64,000 nucleotides of DNA, taken from NCBI RefSeq assembly GCF_900634415.1, contig NC_041373.1, positions 13,665,817-13,729,816 on the forward strand, given 5' to 3'. A program made the translations under genes and the position numbers. Positions 33,920 through 45,494 of this stretch are shown piece after piece (the stretch's first letter is position 1; every line of letters begins with the position of its first letter). The DNA comes from Cottoperca gobio (taxonomy: Eukaryota; Chordata; Actinopteri; Perciformes; Bovichtidae). Below the pieces are notes generated by a model. That model did not search any database, was not told the DNA's origin, and saw nothing but the letters and a program-made list of their open reading frames with translations.

Positions 33920-35435
33920 CATTAGATACCCACATACAATATGACAGTCTAGTGTTGCTTTTGGTTTATGCTGCCTAACATCAGTTCGCACCATTTCACA
34001 GTCTGCTGACGGCGGAGGCATCTGGATAAATTGATGCAGCTAATGCATGACATGCTGATAATAAACCAAACTACATATTTTTTGTTGCCCGCATTCTAAA
34101 AGCACAACATTTGCAAGGGAATTAGGGAACAGGATGAGAGTGCATCCCACTGGTGTGCTTCTTTCCTCCTGCTTAGCCTTTCTTCTTCATTTATTTAGGG
34201 AGTAACTACTGTTAACTGGACCCAGAGGATTCATAATGAGGGCCAAACTTAAATATCAAGACGTTGAAATATGTTCTTTCCTCCATCTTATTTAGCCAGG
34301 AAGTAGTTACTGATACCGCATTGCCCTTCATTACATTCATACACACTTAACTGCGAGAAACCGCGTTGGAACATTTCTCAGTAGCACAATGACTTCATTT
34401 CAACTGCACTGAAGACGTCGGTTGCTTTTTACAAACCTAGCTATGGACACTTGCTTATGTATGCCAAGCTGCTCCTAAAATGTTTTTGGGAAAATGGCTA
34501 AAGCAGTGGTGCAATTATAATGTGAGGCAAGGAAAGTAGGTAGACATTTGCTCCATATCAATGAGATTTCCTCTGTGAGATGTGTCCTTGTAAGAATGAT
34601 ACTTCAGTTTATCCGACTCATAATCCCAGAATTGTACACAGTGTTGGACTGATTCATTTTCTTTGAGTTATTGGGAGCAAACGAGGTAGTATTAGTCCCC
34701 TGAGTGACATCTTCGGAGGACGCTGAATCCTTGTTGTGTTAATTAAAGTCCAATGAAAAGATGAAATTAGAATGGCCCAAAGCCCCATTGATGAGTGCAG
34801 CTGGGAAGAGGCAATTTTGAAACTAATAAACTATTGCAGTATACTTTGTACAGTGAATAGGGATTATGTACAAAGGCACCTTTATGTACACAATTGCTAC
34901 AAATAAAATGTTAGAGGGATGATCAAATTTATTTTATGACTCAATTCATGTGATTTTGTCCCAATCCTCCACCTACTAAATCCCAAAAACATTCAACAAC
35001 TAACTAAAAAACAGGAACGCATGAGATACATCTTCTCCAGTAAGTCTCTATTGGACACCAGCCCCGGTGCCAGTGTTTACAGTTTGAATAGATCAATCTG
35101 ATTGATTGGGAATCACATTAAGTGATGCTGAATACTGTATTTACATTGTGAGGCTGAGTGGACTCACTGCGGCATGCTTATATTTAATACTCTCAACACA
35201 TTAAGTTAATATCTTTGTTGTGGGAGAATACTTTTACTGCCGTTTCACTCCATCACAGATGTGCATGTTTTAGAACATCTTTAATGCAAATGTAAAACAA
35301 GAACAACATTTGGTGTTCGTGTCCAGTCAAGCAAATGCAACTGAGACACAAACACCTTTTATAGAGTGATGCATACAACCGGGGCTAACAATCTTTTCTG
35401 TGTGTCTTTAATATACAGCAATGTCTACTTACGAC

Positions 35436-35755
35436 TAGGGCTGCATAATATATCGGGGTCTTTTTGACTGCACTCAGGGATTTCTTTTAACTAGTTCAAA
35501 GATCGGCAGAAAACTGCACTTTAAAATGCAACTATCATTCTCTCAACAATCAATTTGTTGTATTTTATCAGCATACTGATAGCAGCAGAATGGTAGAACC
35601 TTATATCTGTATATTTATCGCAAGTAATATCATTATTAGGATATTTACCGCATATTTTTCCTCATATTTTACAGCCTACAGCCTTGAGTTGCAATTCAAT
35701 GAAATAGTTTTTTTCCCTTTTAATACATTTTAATATATTGATATTGCCATCCCTA
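35436..35755. mobile_element. Putative small non-autonomous DNA element
   Basis: Imperfect inverted ends: left TAGGGCTGCATAATAT, right (read inverted) TAGGGATGGCAATAT, enclosing 320 bp of AT-rich sequence. Fish genomes carry hAT-like elements with TAGGGCTG..ATAT ends and interior ATATCG motifs, as here. No clear target duplication was found. Confidence 0.45.
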
Positions 35756-35967
35756 TAACCCTGCTGCTACAAAAAAAAGATCAAAAGGTCACAAAAATAA
35801 GCAGCTTTATGTCAAATAATTAGTTTTATTCTTATTTATTCTCCAGGAAATCTTCCCACATGCTATGACGTTAATCATGTGACCCCTAGTGGGTGTCCTG
35901 ACCACAGTGTACATTATGGATTACTGTTGAACTGTAAGTTAAATTGTGTGTGTGTGTGCAAACTTAC

Positions 35968-36108
35968 ACTGAACTTGAGGTTGGGCTCCTCGTTGAGGTT
36001 GACTCTTGTTACCACATGTCCCGTCCGTTCCTCTACATCAAATATACTGGCAGAGTATGGATAAGCCTCCTGGTTCACTTTATAGCGCACTACACCTGCC
36101 GGGGTACC
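35968..36108 (-). CDS. pcdh15: pcdh15 exon E12: cadherin repeat EC9 core
   Basis: Acceptor AG at 36110-36109 (tctcttcacag), donor gtaagttt from 35967; phase 0 to 0, 47 codons. It reads GTPAGVVRYKVNQEAYPYS, then ASIFDVEERTGHVVTRVNL, then NEEPNLKFS. YPYSASIFDVEE and RVNLNEEP match mammalian PCDH15 closely; NLNEE stands where other repeats have LDRE. A short TG run lies 10 bp past the donor (35946-35958). Confidence 0.96.
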
Positions 36109-37193
36109 CTGTGAAGAGAACAAGTACACTTAGGATGATGAATGTGGCATCAGGATGAAATACATCATGCATGCTTCCTGGAATACTGCCACTCTTACAG
36201 ACTGTTTGCAATGTAGCATCACATCCAAGCAAAGTGTGGTGATGAATGTTTTGAGTATTTCATCTCCAAAGCAATTACTTTGAGCCTAAATGTCACACTG
36301 TGTCTCTGTCATATGAAGCATTTATGAAACACATCACCACTTGGGACCTATGAGCACCACGTTGTGGCGCTGTAATGATCAGGAATTCACCGCTCATTAC
36401 TAATTTGACTCAAAAATAATTCCATTATTTTATACAATACAGTATTGCATCTATCTAATCTATTATCAAACGTTTTAACAGTGTGTTTGATTGTCTGAGG
36501 GACAACCTGGACTAGTCACATGCTGCCATTAAAATCAACTGTTTGCTTATTCTCCCCTTTTTCTCAGCATCTTAGTCATGATGACTTTGATTGCTTTATC
36601 TTGATTAAGGCTCTGAATCTGATAACAATGACTAAGCGGTTACCAGACCAGGGTCTCATGTCGCATCAACACCACGTATCCAAGGTAAACAGAAAGGCTT
36701 CCAGGGTCATATTTCAAAAATACTTTTTTTTACCACAACATCATTCAAAGACTCCGTGTGACAGTGTCAGCATCATGTTACAACAGTCTCTAGACACTGC
36801 ATTGAAAACAAAGTGTAATATATATATATATTTATACATTGCACTTAGACCCTACTATGAACATTTTACAACCTTTTAAACCTGGAGTTAAGTGCACCAA
36901 ACTATCTAATGGCTCACAATGGGACTCTTAAGTGAGCTAACTTTCTTTTTAGCGCAAGCAAAATAAAGCAGCCTATATTACAAAGAGGTTTAAAGTTAAA
37001 AGCCCAAGTAAAGTAGCACTAAGCGTTACACTGGGGTCAAAAAACAGCTCCACTGGAGCAAGAAGTGCAAACACATTCAAAACACGCACACACGGGAGAC
37101 AAGCATCATTATCTCGCATCATTCTCATACACAATTTGAGGAGCAGACTGTGAAAAACAGTTTGATTGAATAGCAGCAGCTTGAAATTCTCAC
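36109..37193. other. Intron between E12 and E11
   Basis: About 1.1 kb, AT-rich; a short (TA)n at 36818-36830. No gene or repeat family recognised. Confidence 0.6.
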
Positions 37194-37310
37194 CGCAGGG
37201 TCGGAGTCATTGGCCATCACTGTGGTTACGATGGTTCCCTTGACAGCATTAGGGGCGACCAGGCCTCGGTACACTGACTGACTGAAGACCGGAGAAAAGT
37301 CATTCATGTC
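37194..37310 (-). CDS. pcdh15: pcdh15 exon E11: EC8-EC9 linker and EC9 start
   Basis: Acceptor AG at 37312-37311 (ctctctccag), donor gtgagaat from 37193; phase 0 to 0, 39 codons. It reads DMNDFSPVFSQSVYRGLVAP then NAVKGTIVTTVMANDSDPA. DMND.SPVFS is the calcium-binding linker; VAP.AVKGT is the PCDH15-specific EC9 start that lacks the usual glutamate. NDS is a possible glycosylation site. Confidence 0.96.
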
Positions 37311-37802
37311 CTGGAGAGAGATGAACACACACAGACTATGGCTTCACGATTGTAAACATACAGTACACCGAGCTGTTCTGCTTTCCAGTAATGTTTTTAT
37401 GCTTTTAATACTAATGATGTGCAAACTGACTTACAGTAACGACATCTAATCCAGGTAACAAAACCCTTGAATGTACAACCTAATGTTAATGTTAACATAG
37501 GTTTAAAGCTTCGTTTTATCGTAGCTTGGATTTGGAAAATGTATCTGTGAGTAGAATAAATGGGACACTGGCAGGGCGGAAAACTTTTCTTCTTTTAACT
37601 CACAGAAGGTTTGCGCTGCACTAGAAAGCAGCAGGAGGTTTGAATGTGAGGATACCACAGAAAAAGTGCTTTTGTGATCTTCCCTCAGGCAAAATGTGGT
37701 CTTATGGCTTGTGAAACTTCCACAGTTCAAGCAAACATAAGTAAACAAAGATGAAAGAGTGAAAGGGAAATACATTGGCAGCTATATTGCTTATTGCCAT
37801 AG

Positions 37803-37848
<46 letters not shown>

Positions 37849-37986
37849 CTATAAAGTTTGGGATTTCAGACCTTTTCCAACAAGAGATTAATGTACTATA
37901 GCTTTTGCGCAACTGTAAATGTGCTGATGTATGCAAAAAACACTGGCCAGGAATGTAAGCATAAACACACCCACACACACACTCAC
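37311..37986. other. Intron between E11 and E10
   Basis: About 0.7 kb, with an (AT)n tract at 37804-37847 and a short GT/TG cluster just past the E10 donor. Nothing else seen. Confidence 0.65.
37804..37847. repeat. (AT)n microsatellite
   Basis: About 22 AT units. Confidence 0.95.
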
Positions 37987-38217
37987 CATGATTCTGACAG
38001 TAACTGAGGCAAGTCCAGGACGCATGGTTCCCTCTGTGTCTGTGGCCTCTACTGTGAACGTGTATGTGGGTTCTGAAACAGTCTCGTAGTCCAGAACTTT
38101 GCGAACAGACAGCTCTCCTGTCACCGGGTCGATGTGGAAAATCCGACCGATCTCCTGATCCGAGCCTTCAGTTCTGATTTTATATGTGAGGTTGGAGCCG
38201 AGGTCAGCGTCTATTGC
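37987..38217 (-). CDS. pcdh15: pcdh15 exon E10: cadherin repeat EC8 core
   Basis: Acceptor AG at 38219-38218 (tctttctctgtag), donor gtgagtgt from 37986; phase 0 to 0, 77 codons. It reads AIDADLGSNLTYKIRTEGSD, then IFHIDPVTGELSVRKVLDYE, then TFTVEATDTEGTMRPGLASV. AIDAD is the DxD calcium motif, LDYE the LDRE variant; GTM.PG.A.VTV is shared with mammalian EC8. NLT is a possible glycosylation site. Confidence 0.96.
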
Positions 38218-38871
38218 CTACAGAGAAAGAGAAAATAAAGTAATATCATCTTTCACCTTGAGAATTTCTGGCAAGAATTAATTCTTTATATTTGTGAGAA
38301 GGACACGGATCTACTGTAACAGACTGTGGTATATTTATTAGTTTTTATTAGATGTTTATTATTTATTGGACTAGTACGTTTGATACATCTGTGGAAGTGA
38401 CTTTTATTATTAAAGAGGGAGAAGCTTTATTTGTATATATTCCTGTAAACTCAGTGTGTCTTTAAGTCTAGTGCTGGATAGAATGTAAACAGAAACCAAA
38501 ATGGTCATTATAAAGAAGATGTAAAGTAGGTAAACAAGTGTGACTATGCCCATAAGTGCTATTGACTGCACTCAGTAACTGAAGGATTTAAAGAATGATG
38601 TCCCACTCACTACGAATGATGGTCACTTTGCACTTGGAAACAAGCTTGCTGGTGGACAAATTATGTCATGTAGTTTTGTTAAAAACATTTTTTGGCATTA
38701 ATGCAATACATTTCATTATTATGAAGCTAAAAGCGGTTAACACATTGGCCTCGGACGATTTATTGGTTGCAAAAAAGGGCTAATTTGCACACTAGAACCA
38801 CCATTTATAAGATATTAACATCATGCATATAACACTTTGCAATCAACTACTGAAAGTCTTGCATCACTCAC
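38218..38871. other. Intron between E10 and E9
   Basis: About 0.65 kb, AT-rich, nothing recognised. Confidence 0.65.
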
Positions 38872-39057
38872 CTTTAACTGTAATATGACTGTATCTTTGG
38901 GGCTGTTCTCTGGTAGGCTGACATTGTAAGTTTGTTGGGTGAATATGGGTCTGTTGTCGTCTACATCCAGCACGGTGACGGACAGTGTTAATCTGGATCG
39001 CCGAGGGTCCACTGCGCCATCCCACGCTTCAACGATCAGAAAGTAGTGACTTTTCAC
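38872..39057 (-). CDS. pcdh15: pcdh15 exon E9: EC7 end, linker, EC8 start
   Basis: Acceptor AG at 39059-39058, donor gtgagtga from 38871; phase 0 to 0, 62 codons. It reads VKSHYFLIVEAWDGAVDPRR, then SRLTLSVTVLDVDDNRPIFT, then YNVSLPENSPKDTVILQLK. DVDDN.PIF is a canonical calcium linker and LPENSP the EC8 XEX motif. NVS is a possible glycosylation site. Only 157 bp of intron separate it from E8, the second-shortest intron in the window after the 96-bp E1-E2 intron. Confidence 0.97.
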
Positions 39058-39214
39058 CTTGAAGATGACGGAGAATCGCGGTCAGACATCAAGACTACAG
39101 CTACAAAAAAATATTTTGTAGCTGTCATTTTAGCCATTGTTTACCGCTTTCTTTGTTGTTGTATTGCAATCAATAACTATGACACGTCAGGTAAAATCTA
39201 AACGTTGCGCTGAC

Positions 39215-39334
39215 CTCTCTGTCCAGGGGCATCGTAGTTCGGATCGCTCCAGTGGAATTGATGGAAAACAGCTTCTGGTGGTTGACGAGCCGATAATGGA
39301 CTTGACCGCTCGCCCCCAGATCTGGGTCTGTCGC
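39215..39334 (-). CDS. pcdh15: pcdh15 exon E8: cadherin repeat EC7 core
   Basis: Acceptor AG at 39336-39335 (tgtgtattcag), donor gtcagcgc from 39214; phase 0 to 0, 40 codons. It reads ATDPDLGASGQVHYRLVNHQ then KLFSINSTGAIRTTMPLDRE. ATDPD and LDRE are the DxD and LDRE calcium motifs; the segment aligns with mammalian ATDPDAG..GQVHYSL. NST is a possible glycosylation site. A (CA)n tract abuts the acceptor. Confidence 0.97.
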
Positions 39335-39338
39335 CTGA

Positions 39339-39340
<2 letters not shown>

Positions 39341-39376
<36 letters not shown>
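39341..39376. repeat. (CA)n microsatellite adjoining the E8 acceptor
   Basis: About 18 CA units on plus, (UG)n in the transcript, ending 6 nt before E8. Confidence 0.97.
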
Positions 39377-39381
<5 letters not shown>

Positions 39382-40389
39382 TGACTCAAGCAATAAGAAA
39401 GGAGGACTGAAGGTTTAAACCATCCATTTGGAAATGCACGCAATTCATCTGCCTTTGAAGCAAATCATTCTTTTAATTAAAAAGGAACTTCCTCGCGAGC
39501 TAGATGTGTGTTAAATGATGCTAAATGAAGTGTGCGTATGTCTGTGAATGTAAAGGTAAAACACTTAACCTCTCTCAATCTTGTTAACATTTACAAAGCT
39601 TCTCTTCTGGATTAAAGAGAAACATATTTGCAAGTGGGTGAGTGAATATGAGTGTCTGTGTGAGAGGGAGGGACACTGGGAAATAACTCTCTCTCTCTCT
39701 CTCTCTCTCCGTCTCACATCTTCCCTGGTGTCAGCTATCAGTCTTTCCTTTTTTCCCCTTATTGCAACTTGTCCAGAGCAATTAAACTTATTCTCCACAA
39801 GTATAAAAGTAGTAGCAAATGTTACAGACTTAATGAGACAGTGGGTTTCAATTTTCACTTGGGTGGGGAAAAAAAAGTAGCACTTCTTCCCTTTGTTGCA
39901 CTTCTTTTCATCTGAACAGTATAAACTCTGACTCCGTCTCCACATCATCTCTTTCAACTAATAAAATAAGGTGTTGAGGGGGTGACAAATTGCTAGCCGG
40001 TGTTCCTTTCACTCTATCTGAGTGTTCATCCTGTACAATCAGCATTCTGACGGTATTAAAATAGATGAGACCCGAGCAGAGGAGAGCAGAACAGAGAAAA
40101 TATTAACACGGCTTGTGCGGCGCTGAGGACTGCTTACGTTGCTTTCTGACTCTAAAAGTCCCCAAAAGAAAAATATAAGTGTTGAAAATAATTGCTTCAA
40201 ACCTGTTCTTATGGCTATAGTAAGAAAACTGTGGGTTTAATGTTATCAGTCAGAGCTTGAGCAGTCAGAACTTAGCATAACAAAATTGGTCAGGGCGAGG
40301 ATTAATTTAAAGTTGAATCAATGTTAAAAACACTTTGTCAGCAGAAATCAGGACGATAAATTATCTTCTGACTCAAGATATTGCAATGA

Positions 40390-41060
40390 CAACACAGCGG
40401 TGCTTCGAGCAGCAGTATGCTAACATGCTCATTCCTAGCAGGTATTATGTTTACCACACTAACCAACTTAGTTTAGCATGTTAGCATGTTAGCATTCTAA
40501 CATCCGCCAATTAGCATTAAAAGGTACAGTTGACGCTGAAGGGAATAAGTTTTGCAGGAATTTGATAATTAATCAAAGTAAGTAAAACGTTTAAAGTGAC
40601 CTGTTGATGGCGCTAGAAGTTAAAAGTTAAGATATCTCCAAAGTTTTTAGGAATCATCCTAATGGGGATTGTGAATGTTTGTTCAAAAATGTCATGGTGA
40701 TCCGTCCAATATCTGTCAAGATATTTCCCTCTGGTCTAAAGTGTATAAATAGTAACTTTAGAAGCAGTGTAAAAATTGTCAGTTTAATATGTTCATCTAA
40801 CCCGCAGTACTCAATCCAGATTTAAATTCCATTTTACTGGCTGTACGGTGCCACTTCTCGCTGTTGCAGTGACCCAGTTTTACTCGTTTCCCCAATTTCG
40901 GATGACTTAAGTTTCATCATATGGACAGAGCCAGGCTAGCTGTTTACCTGCTCCTTATGCTAAGCTAAGCTAACCGGCAGCTGGCTGAAGCCTTATACTT
41001 CACTGTGACATAACAACAGTGGTATCAAGCTTCTCAACAAACTCCAAGCAAGAAAGTGAA
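40390..41060 (+). repeat. Fish interspersed repeat (TTAGCATG / GGCGCTAG / AGCTAAGCTAACC family)
   Basis: Motifs in order: ATGCTAACATGCTC, TTAGCATGTTAGCATGTTAG, TTAGCATTAAAAGGTACAG, GATGGCGCTAGA, TCATGGTGATCCGTCCAATA, then AGAGCCAGGCTAGCTG and ATGCTAAGCTAAGCTAACCG. I recognise these as two common percomorph fish repeats lying side by side. Degraded; ends not fixed. Confidence 0.65.
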
Positions 41061-42013
41061 TAAAGTATTTAGAGTATTCAGGCTCCGTGCCTGTTTGTCA
41101 CATGTGCTTTCACGCATATTTCAAAAAAGGCAAAAATAGCGTAAAAGGACACCCAAATCTAACACAGCCATTGCCATGTGTCATTCTCACAAATCACTTT
41201 CCTGAAGTTTTGACATGAAAGATTTATCCCTGTGATGTCAGCCAACTGAACTGGTTGAGAGAAAACTGGAATAAAGATAAATGGAAAGCAATTTCTTTTC
41301 CTGCCTATGTAAATTATGAAAAGGGCAGATATTTGATATCTGACAGGGAAACATTATTGTCCATAAAAACCTTCCTTCAAACTGTCACTAGTAAAGTTGT
41401 CATAGCATTGCATTTTAGACACCAGATCAAATCTTTTAAAAATATTGTGCTAGCTCGATCGCCTTGATGTCAAACATATTGATTTCTGCAGTTCCTGGAG
41501 TTGGGTGCTGTGCACGAGTGTGACTTCCTCTCTATCCTTCCTTGTCTAATCTCTCTTTCTCTTGTGTCTCTTGTGTCCCTCCCTTACTGTCTTACTCACA
41601 GTTCTCATAGTATAATTACATTGAGGCACAATAGAATTAATGTCTCAGCTGCCTTACATCTGCTGTTTTTCTACACACACCCTGACAAAAAAAAGCAGTT
41701 TAAAGCCTACACTCTATCGCTACTATCTTAAGCTCTGCCTCTCGTGTTCAGGTGCTCATATCTCTTCTCTTCCAATTTCCTCCTTTTTTTTTTTTATTAG
41801 ATTCTCTTTTTTTATCACTTTCTCACCTCCACCTCTAATTTCATTCCTGGATAAAGCGATAGAAGCACATGCAACTGAAACTAAATTACTGAATTTTTTT
41901 CAAATCTGTCTCGGAGCACATTTCCTTTGCTGTACCAATACAGCATAGAGCCGGGTATTATAACAGTGTGGGAGTCTACTCTCAGTAAGCGTACAGACAA
42001 GCCATCACTCACT

Positions 42014-42018
<5 letters not shown>

Positions 42019-42068
<50 letters not shown>
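42019..42068. repeat. (TG)n microsatellite
   Basis: About 25 TG units on plus. Confidence 0.96.
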
Positions 42069-42071
<3 letters not shown>

Positions 42072-42423
42072 ATTGCTTCTGTTATTTCTTCTTTTCAACT
42101 CTGTTCCCCATCAGGAAATATTTTTGCTGTACTTCATGTCAACAGTTTGGTGTAGTGTCACGTTTCTGCAAGAGGAACACATCTATACACGTACAAATGA
42201 CACACATGAACCCTACCTGTATTTGTATTTGAACCTGAAAAGGGGTGTCAAGATAAATCTGAGCGTTTGCGTGAAGATAAACATGATGGTAATGCAAAAA
42301 TATATATTTCTGCTACACAAAATTGCATTTATTTTTCAGGCTCTCCACAAATTGTTGCATGTTTTTTTACTCTTTGGTTAAAGTGATCAGTTTAGTTACT
42401 ATTGTTGAGAAGTTGCAAGTCTC

Positions 42424-42534
42424 GGTAACACTTTATAATGAGCATCATTAAAAAATGGTGAATTGATCATTAATTGACCTTTAATTTATAGAAATGTTAC
42501 TGAAATAATGAAATGATAATTAATAATGTTTACC

Positions 42535-42583
<49 letters not shown>

Positions 42584-42660
42584 GACTCTAATTATACAAT
42601 ACATTTATTAGTAATACACCATTTTACATACTATATAAAGTATTTATTAATGATTACCAA
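42424..42660. repeat. AT-rich repeat-like block around an AT microsatellite
   Basis: Begins GGTAACACTTTATAATGAG, a motif I know from fish interspersed repeats, includes (AT)n at 42540-42578, and continues with TTTATTAATG-rich sequence. Class uncertain. Confidence 0.4.
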
Positions 42661-43320
42661 AAGATTGATAAACTTTTAAGAAATAATTTCATCAATTTAT
42701 TTTGTCACAGGGCAAAAGTATTGGAATAAAATAAAGAGCCTTCCACTGTAAATGTTGATACGTTAACATAAAACATTTATCGGTGGTAAATGAAAACATG
42801 GTTTGCCACTATGAGTATAAAGAGAATAAACAGTATGAAGAGAGATCGATATAGGCTGTGATGCAGCCTCGTCCACTGTTTCTCCAGGTTCGACATTGTC
42901 AACATTACAGAACATAATTAAAATCACTTCAGGAGTTTTTGCTTCTATTTTGTCGGCCACTATATCATGCAAATGAAGTGCTCACCTTTCTTGATTATTT
43001 TTGACCTACTATAATAATGGATGCATCTTTGATGGTCATTTGACATCTTTCTGCATTCACCCAGTCTTTCCATTTTATAATCTATTTTTCATCTCTTTAA
43101 AAAAGAAACAATGTCCTAAACTCATGAAAGTCAGATTAAGAATGCAGCCTCACTCCCCTCTCTCTCTCACCCCCATTACCTCTCCCCAGTGTATTTCCAC
43201 CATTTCTCTCTGCCACCCATGCGTATCTCACTTCTTCACCTCTTTCTATTGCTCTCTACCGCACCAGCATCAGCACACCAAGGTCAGGTCCATTCATTCT
43301 TCCAGAAATCTGTTTAATAC

Positions 43321-43424
43321 CTACAGGTAGGGGGACCTGGTTTGGAATGACGCCCAGAGCCGTGCCTTGCACAGCCCGCTGAGGGATCACGCCGTCTGTT
43401 TTGATTTGGAAAATATCCGAGGGT
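43321..43424 (-). CDS. Orphan cadherin-like exon candidate, not part of the main reading frame
   Basis: On the minus strand a good branch/pyrimidine/acceptor tract (ctgaacttcctccctctcatag) is followed by an open frame reading PSDIFQIKTDGVIPQRAVQG then TALGVIPNQVPLPV and a donor-like gtatta. The pattern IFQIKTDGVI resembles the cadherin-repeat strand 'F.I...G.I' (compare LFSINSTGAI in E8). Its phases (in 2, out 1; 104 bp) do not fit between E7 and E8, which already join in frame. It may be an alternative or poison exon, a relic of a lost or duplicated repeat, or chance. GC content and codon use look coding compared with the surrounding AT-rich intron. Confidence 0.4.
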
Positions 43425-45336
43425 CTATGAGAGGGAGGAAGTTCAGGATTGGAATACTTTCAAGTGCCCTCTCTTAAAGATTAGGGTGGGACTTTGGATG
43501 TTGAATTTGGAACATGTCCAAAAGGAGTGCAAGAAGTAAAATAACACCGGTGAAATGTGTAATGCTTTGCATGAACGGTTGGGTTTATGAGGTTGGAATA
43601 GTGCCACATTGTACAAATAAGAAAAAAAAGGTATTGAGCTTTTAACGGTGGAACCTGTTAAAAGTAAGACTCAAAGTCCTAGAGATGGCTGTTCAAGGGC
43701 CATATATTTATCTCAGGAGTAGTCCTATTGTTCAAGCAAAGAAGCATGATTAACATTTAGAACCTGGCAAAGTGTCAGACTGATTAAAGACCCCCTGACA
43801 CCGGTGTACAAAGGCTATGAATTAACCAACCGAGGGAGCATCTTTAAAGATCAGAGCCTATCAAGGTGTCCGATTTACCCATGACCCCTGTCTGAGGAAC
43901 ACACGAGTCAGTTATTAGGCGTGGAAGGAGTCCAGGAGTCTTTGTGGTAAGTGGAGACGAGGGTGTGGACGCAGGTGAAATCCCACAGTGCTGAGAAAAG
44001 ATCACGTTACTTATACATGTGCTATACGTGTTTTTTTTTACATTATAGTATATTTCTTGCAGACTTCTATTTATTTAGTCTTTGCGATATACAGTAAAAG
44101 ATAAAACATACTGGAATCACTTTACCTTACATTTATGTTAAGAAGTAAATATGTGTATTGCATGTGTATAAGGTAATCATAAATGATAAAGTCTCCCAGA
44201 ATAAATAAATAAAATAAAATAGCAACATTGTGTGATTCTGTTCTTTCTTACGTGATAATATTGTTTTTAAATCAGGCTCTATGTTTCACTTCTCTACCAT
44301 GACAGAAAGCTAAACAGCTTTTCAACTTACTTATTTGAGGATATTCACGATTATCCATAAAATAGAAATTCACCACGATCAAGTTATTGAGTGTTTTTTT
44401 TATTTGCGATCCGCGATTAAATCCTATATTGTCCCTAATATACAATTACATTTATGTTTGTCCTTGATGAACCGCTATTTCCACACAGACAATCGGATTG
44501 AAGAGTGGGAATTGCGATTTTAAAGAAACATAAAAAAATGAATTAGGTTTAATATTCTGCAGTTCTACGTTTCATTTTCCTGGGAACGAGGGAGTGAATC
44601 ATTTCTACAAAGTAATAGTTAAAATAGGGAGAAAAATATTGAACCCAGATAGACACGGTCCTCACACACCATTCTCTCAACTCCAGGTATCCTGTACACC
44701 TACAAACACGCACACACGCACACACAAACACATGCATGCACGCACACACAGTCCTCCAAGTATAGCACTAATTACATAGCTACCTAGGTTTACAGAGTTA
44801 CGTTAGTGATCACTGTTCCCCATTGTAAAAGATTATAAGAGCAGAATTTAATTAGAGCCTCTTTAATCTTTTTGTGCTGCATGTGTGTCTGAACGTGTGG
44901 TAAGAGGCTGCAAAGGGGAAGACAAAGAAATGTAGAGGAGTCCTATGAGGTTAAAAGTGTCTTTCTCTTAAGGTCCTTATATACAAAAAGAGTTGTGTGA
45001 AATGTGTGTTCAAACAAGTCCATCTACACCACAAGAGAAATAACCGAGACAAGTGCAATCTATTGACACAATGAGATCAAATGTAATCTAAATTGGATTT
45101 TTTTTCTTCATGACACATCATTATATCAAAGGATTAGTGCAAGAAAAAGCACAAATAAAGCTAAAAAACAAATACACAGCCGTGAATGTGCGCTTAATGA
45201 ACACATTAGCAGACAAACACGTGGTCTCATATAAACATTTGTAAAAACTACATATAGTGAGGACATCAAAATGTAATTAAGAACACGTAGTGAGTAGCAA
45301 GGTGAGGGGAGGCTGTGTGCTGCTTGTGTAAGTGTA

Positions 45337-45354
45337 TGTGTGTGTGTGTGTGTG
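45337..45354. repeat. (TG)n microsatellite just past the E7 donor
   Basis: About 9 TG units on plus; (CA)n in the transcript, 11 nt after the E7 donor. Confidence 0.9.
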
Positions 45355-45365
45355 CATCTTCTTAC

Positions 45366-45494
45366 CTTGACCTGTCCAACGTAGGCGTTATCCTGCTCCT
45401 CGATGACTGTGAGGTTTACTGGCAGTGAAGAATCGAACAGCGGGTCGTTGTCATTAACATCTGTCACCACAATGTTCACCGTTGCAGTGGAGGT
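45366..45494 (-). CDS. pcdh15: pcdh15 exon E7: EC6 end, linker, EC7 start
   Basis: Acceptor AG at 45496-45495, donor gtaagaag from 45365; phase 0 to 0, 43 codons. It reads TSTATVNIVVTDVNDNDPLF, then DSSLPVNLTVIEEQDNAYVG and QVK. It is nearly identical in pattern to mammalian PCDH15 (IVVTDVNDN.P.FD..LP.NL.V.EE..NA.VGQVK). DVNDN is the calcium linker and VIEEQ the EC7 XEX motif. NLT is a possible glycosylation site. Confidence 0.98.

Larger units (their letters stand above)
33821..35967. other. Intron between E13 and E12
   Basis: About 2.1 kb. It begins with a long (CA)n tract (33829-33916) and contains a putative small inverted-repeat element at 35436-35755. The remainder (33950-35430) shows no recognised feature. 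Confidence 0.6.
39335..45365. other. Intron between E8 and E7
   Basis: About 6 kb. It holds the CA tract at 39341-39376, a CT run (39689-39709), the TTAGCATG-type repeat with its companion block (40390-41060), TG (42019-42068) and AT (42540-42578) tracts, a repeat-like AT-rich block (42424-42660) and the orphan cadherin-like exon at 43321-43424. The 43.5-45.3 kb part has no recognised feature beyond CA-rich patches near 44700. E7 and E8 join directly in frame, so no constitutive exon is expected. Confidence 0.7.

Noticed and set aside
43001..43330. A 109-codon plus-strand frame opposite the orphan exon region
   Set aside because: It ends inside the orphan exon region, is low in complexity, and plus-strand frames across the exon proper contain early stops, unlike the minus frame.
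43580..44000. GC-richer intronic stretch left of the orphan exon's downstream side
   Set aside because: Looked for further cadherin-like exons to partner with the orphan exon; no frame with cadherin motifs and matching splice phases was found.
44335..44523. A 62-codon plus frame resembling repeat-derived sequence (ATTGCGATTTT context)
   Set aside because: Possibly part of an old DNA element, but too little is preserved to assign it.
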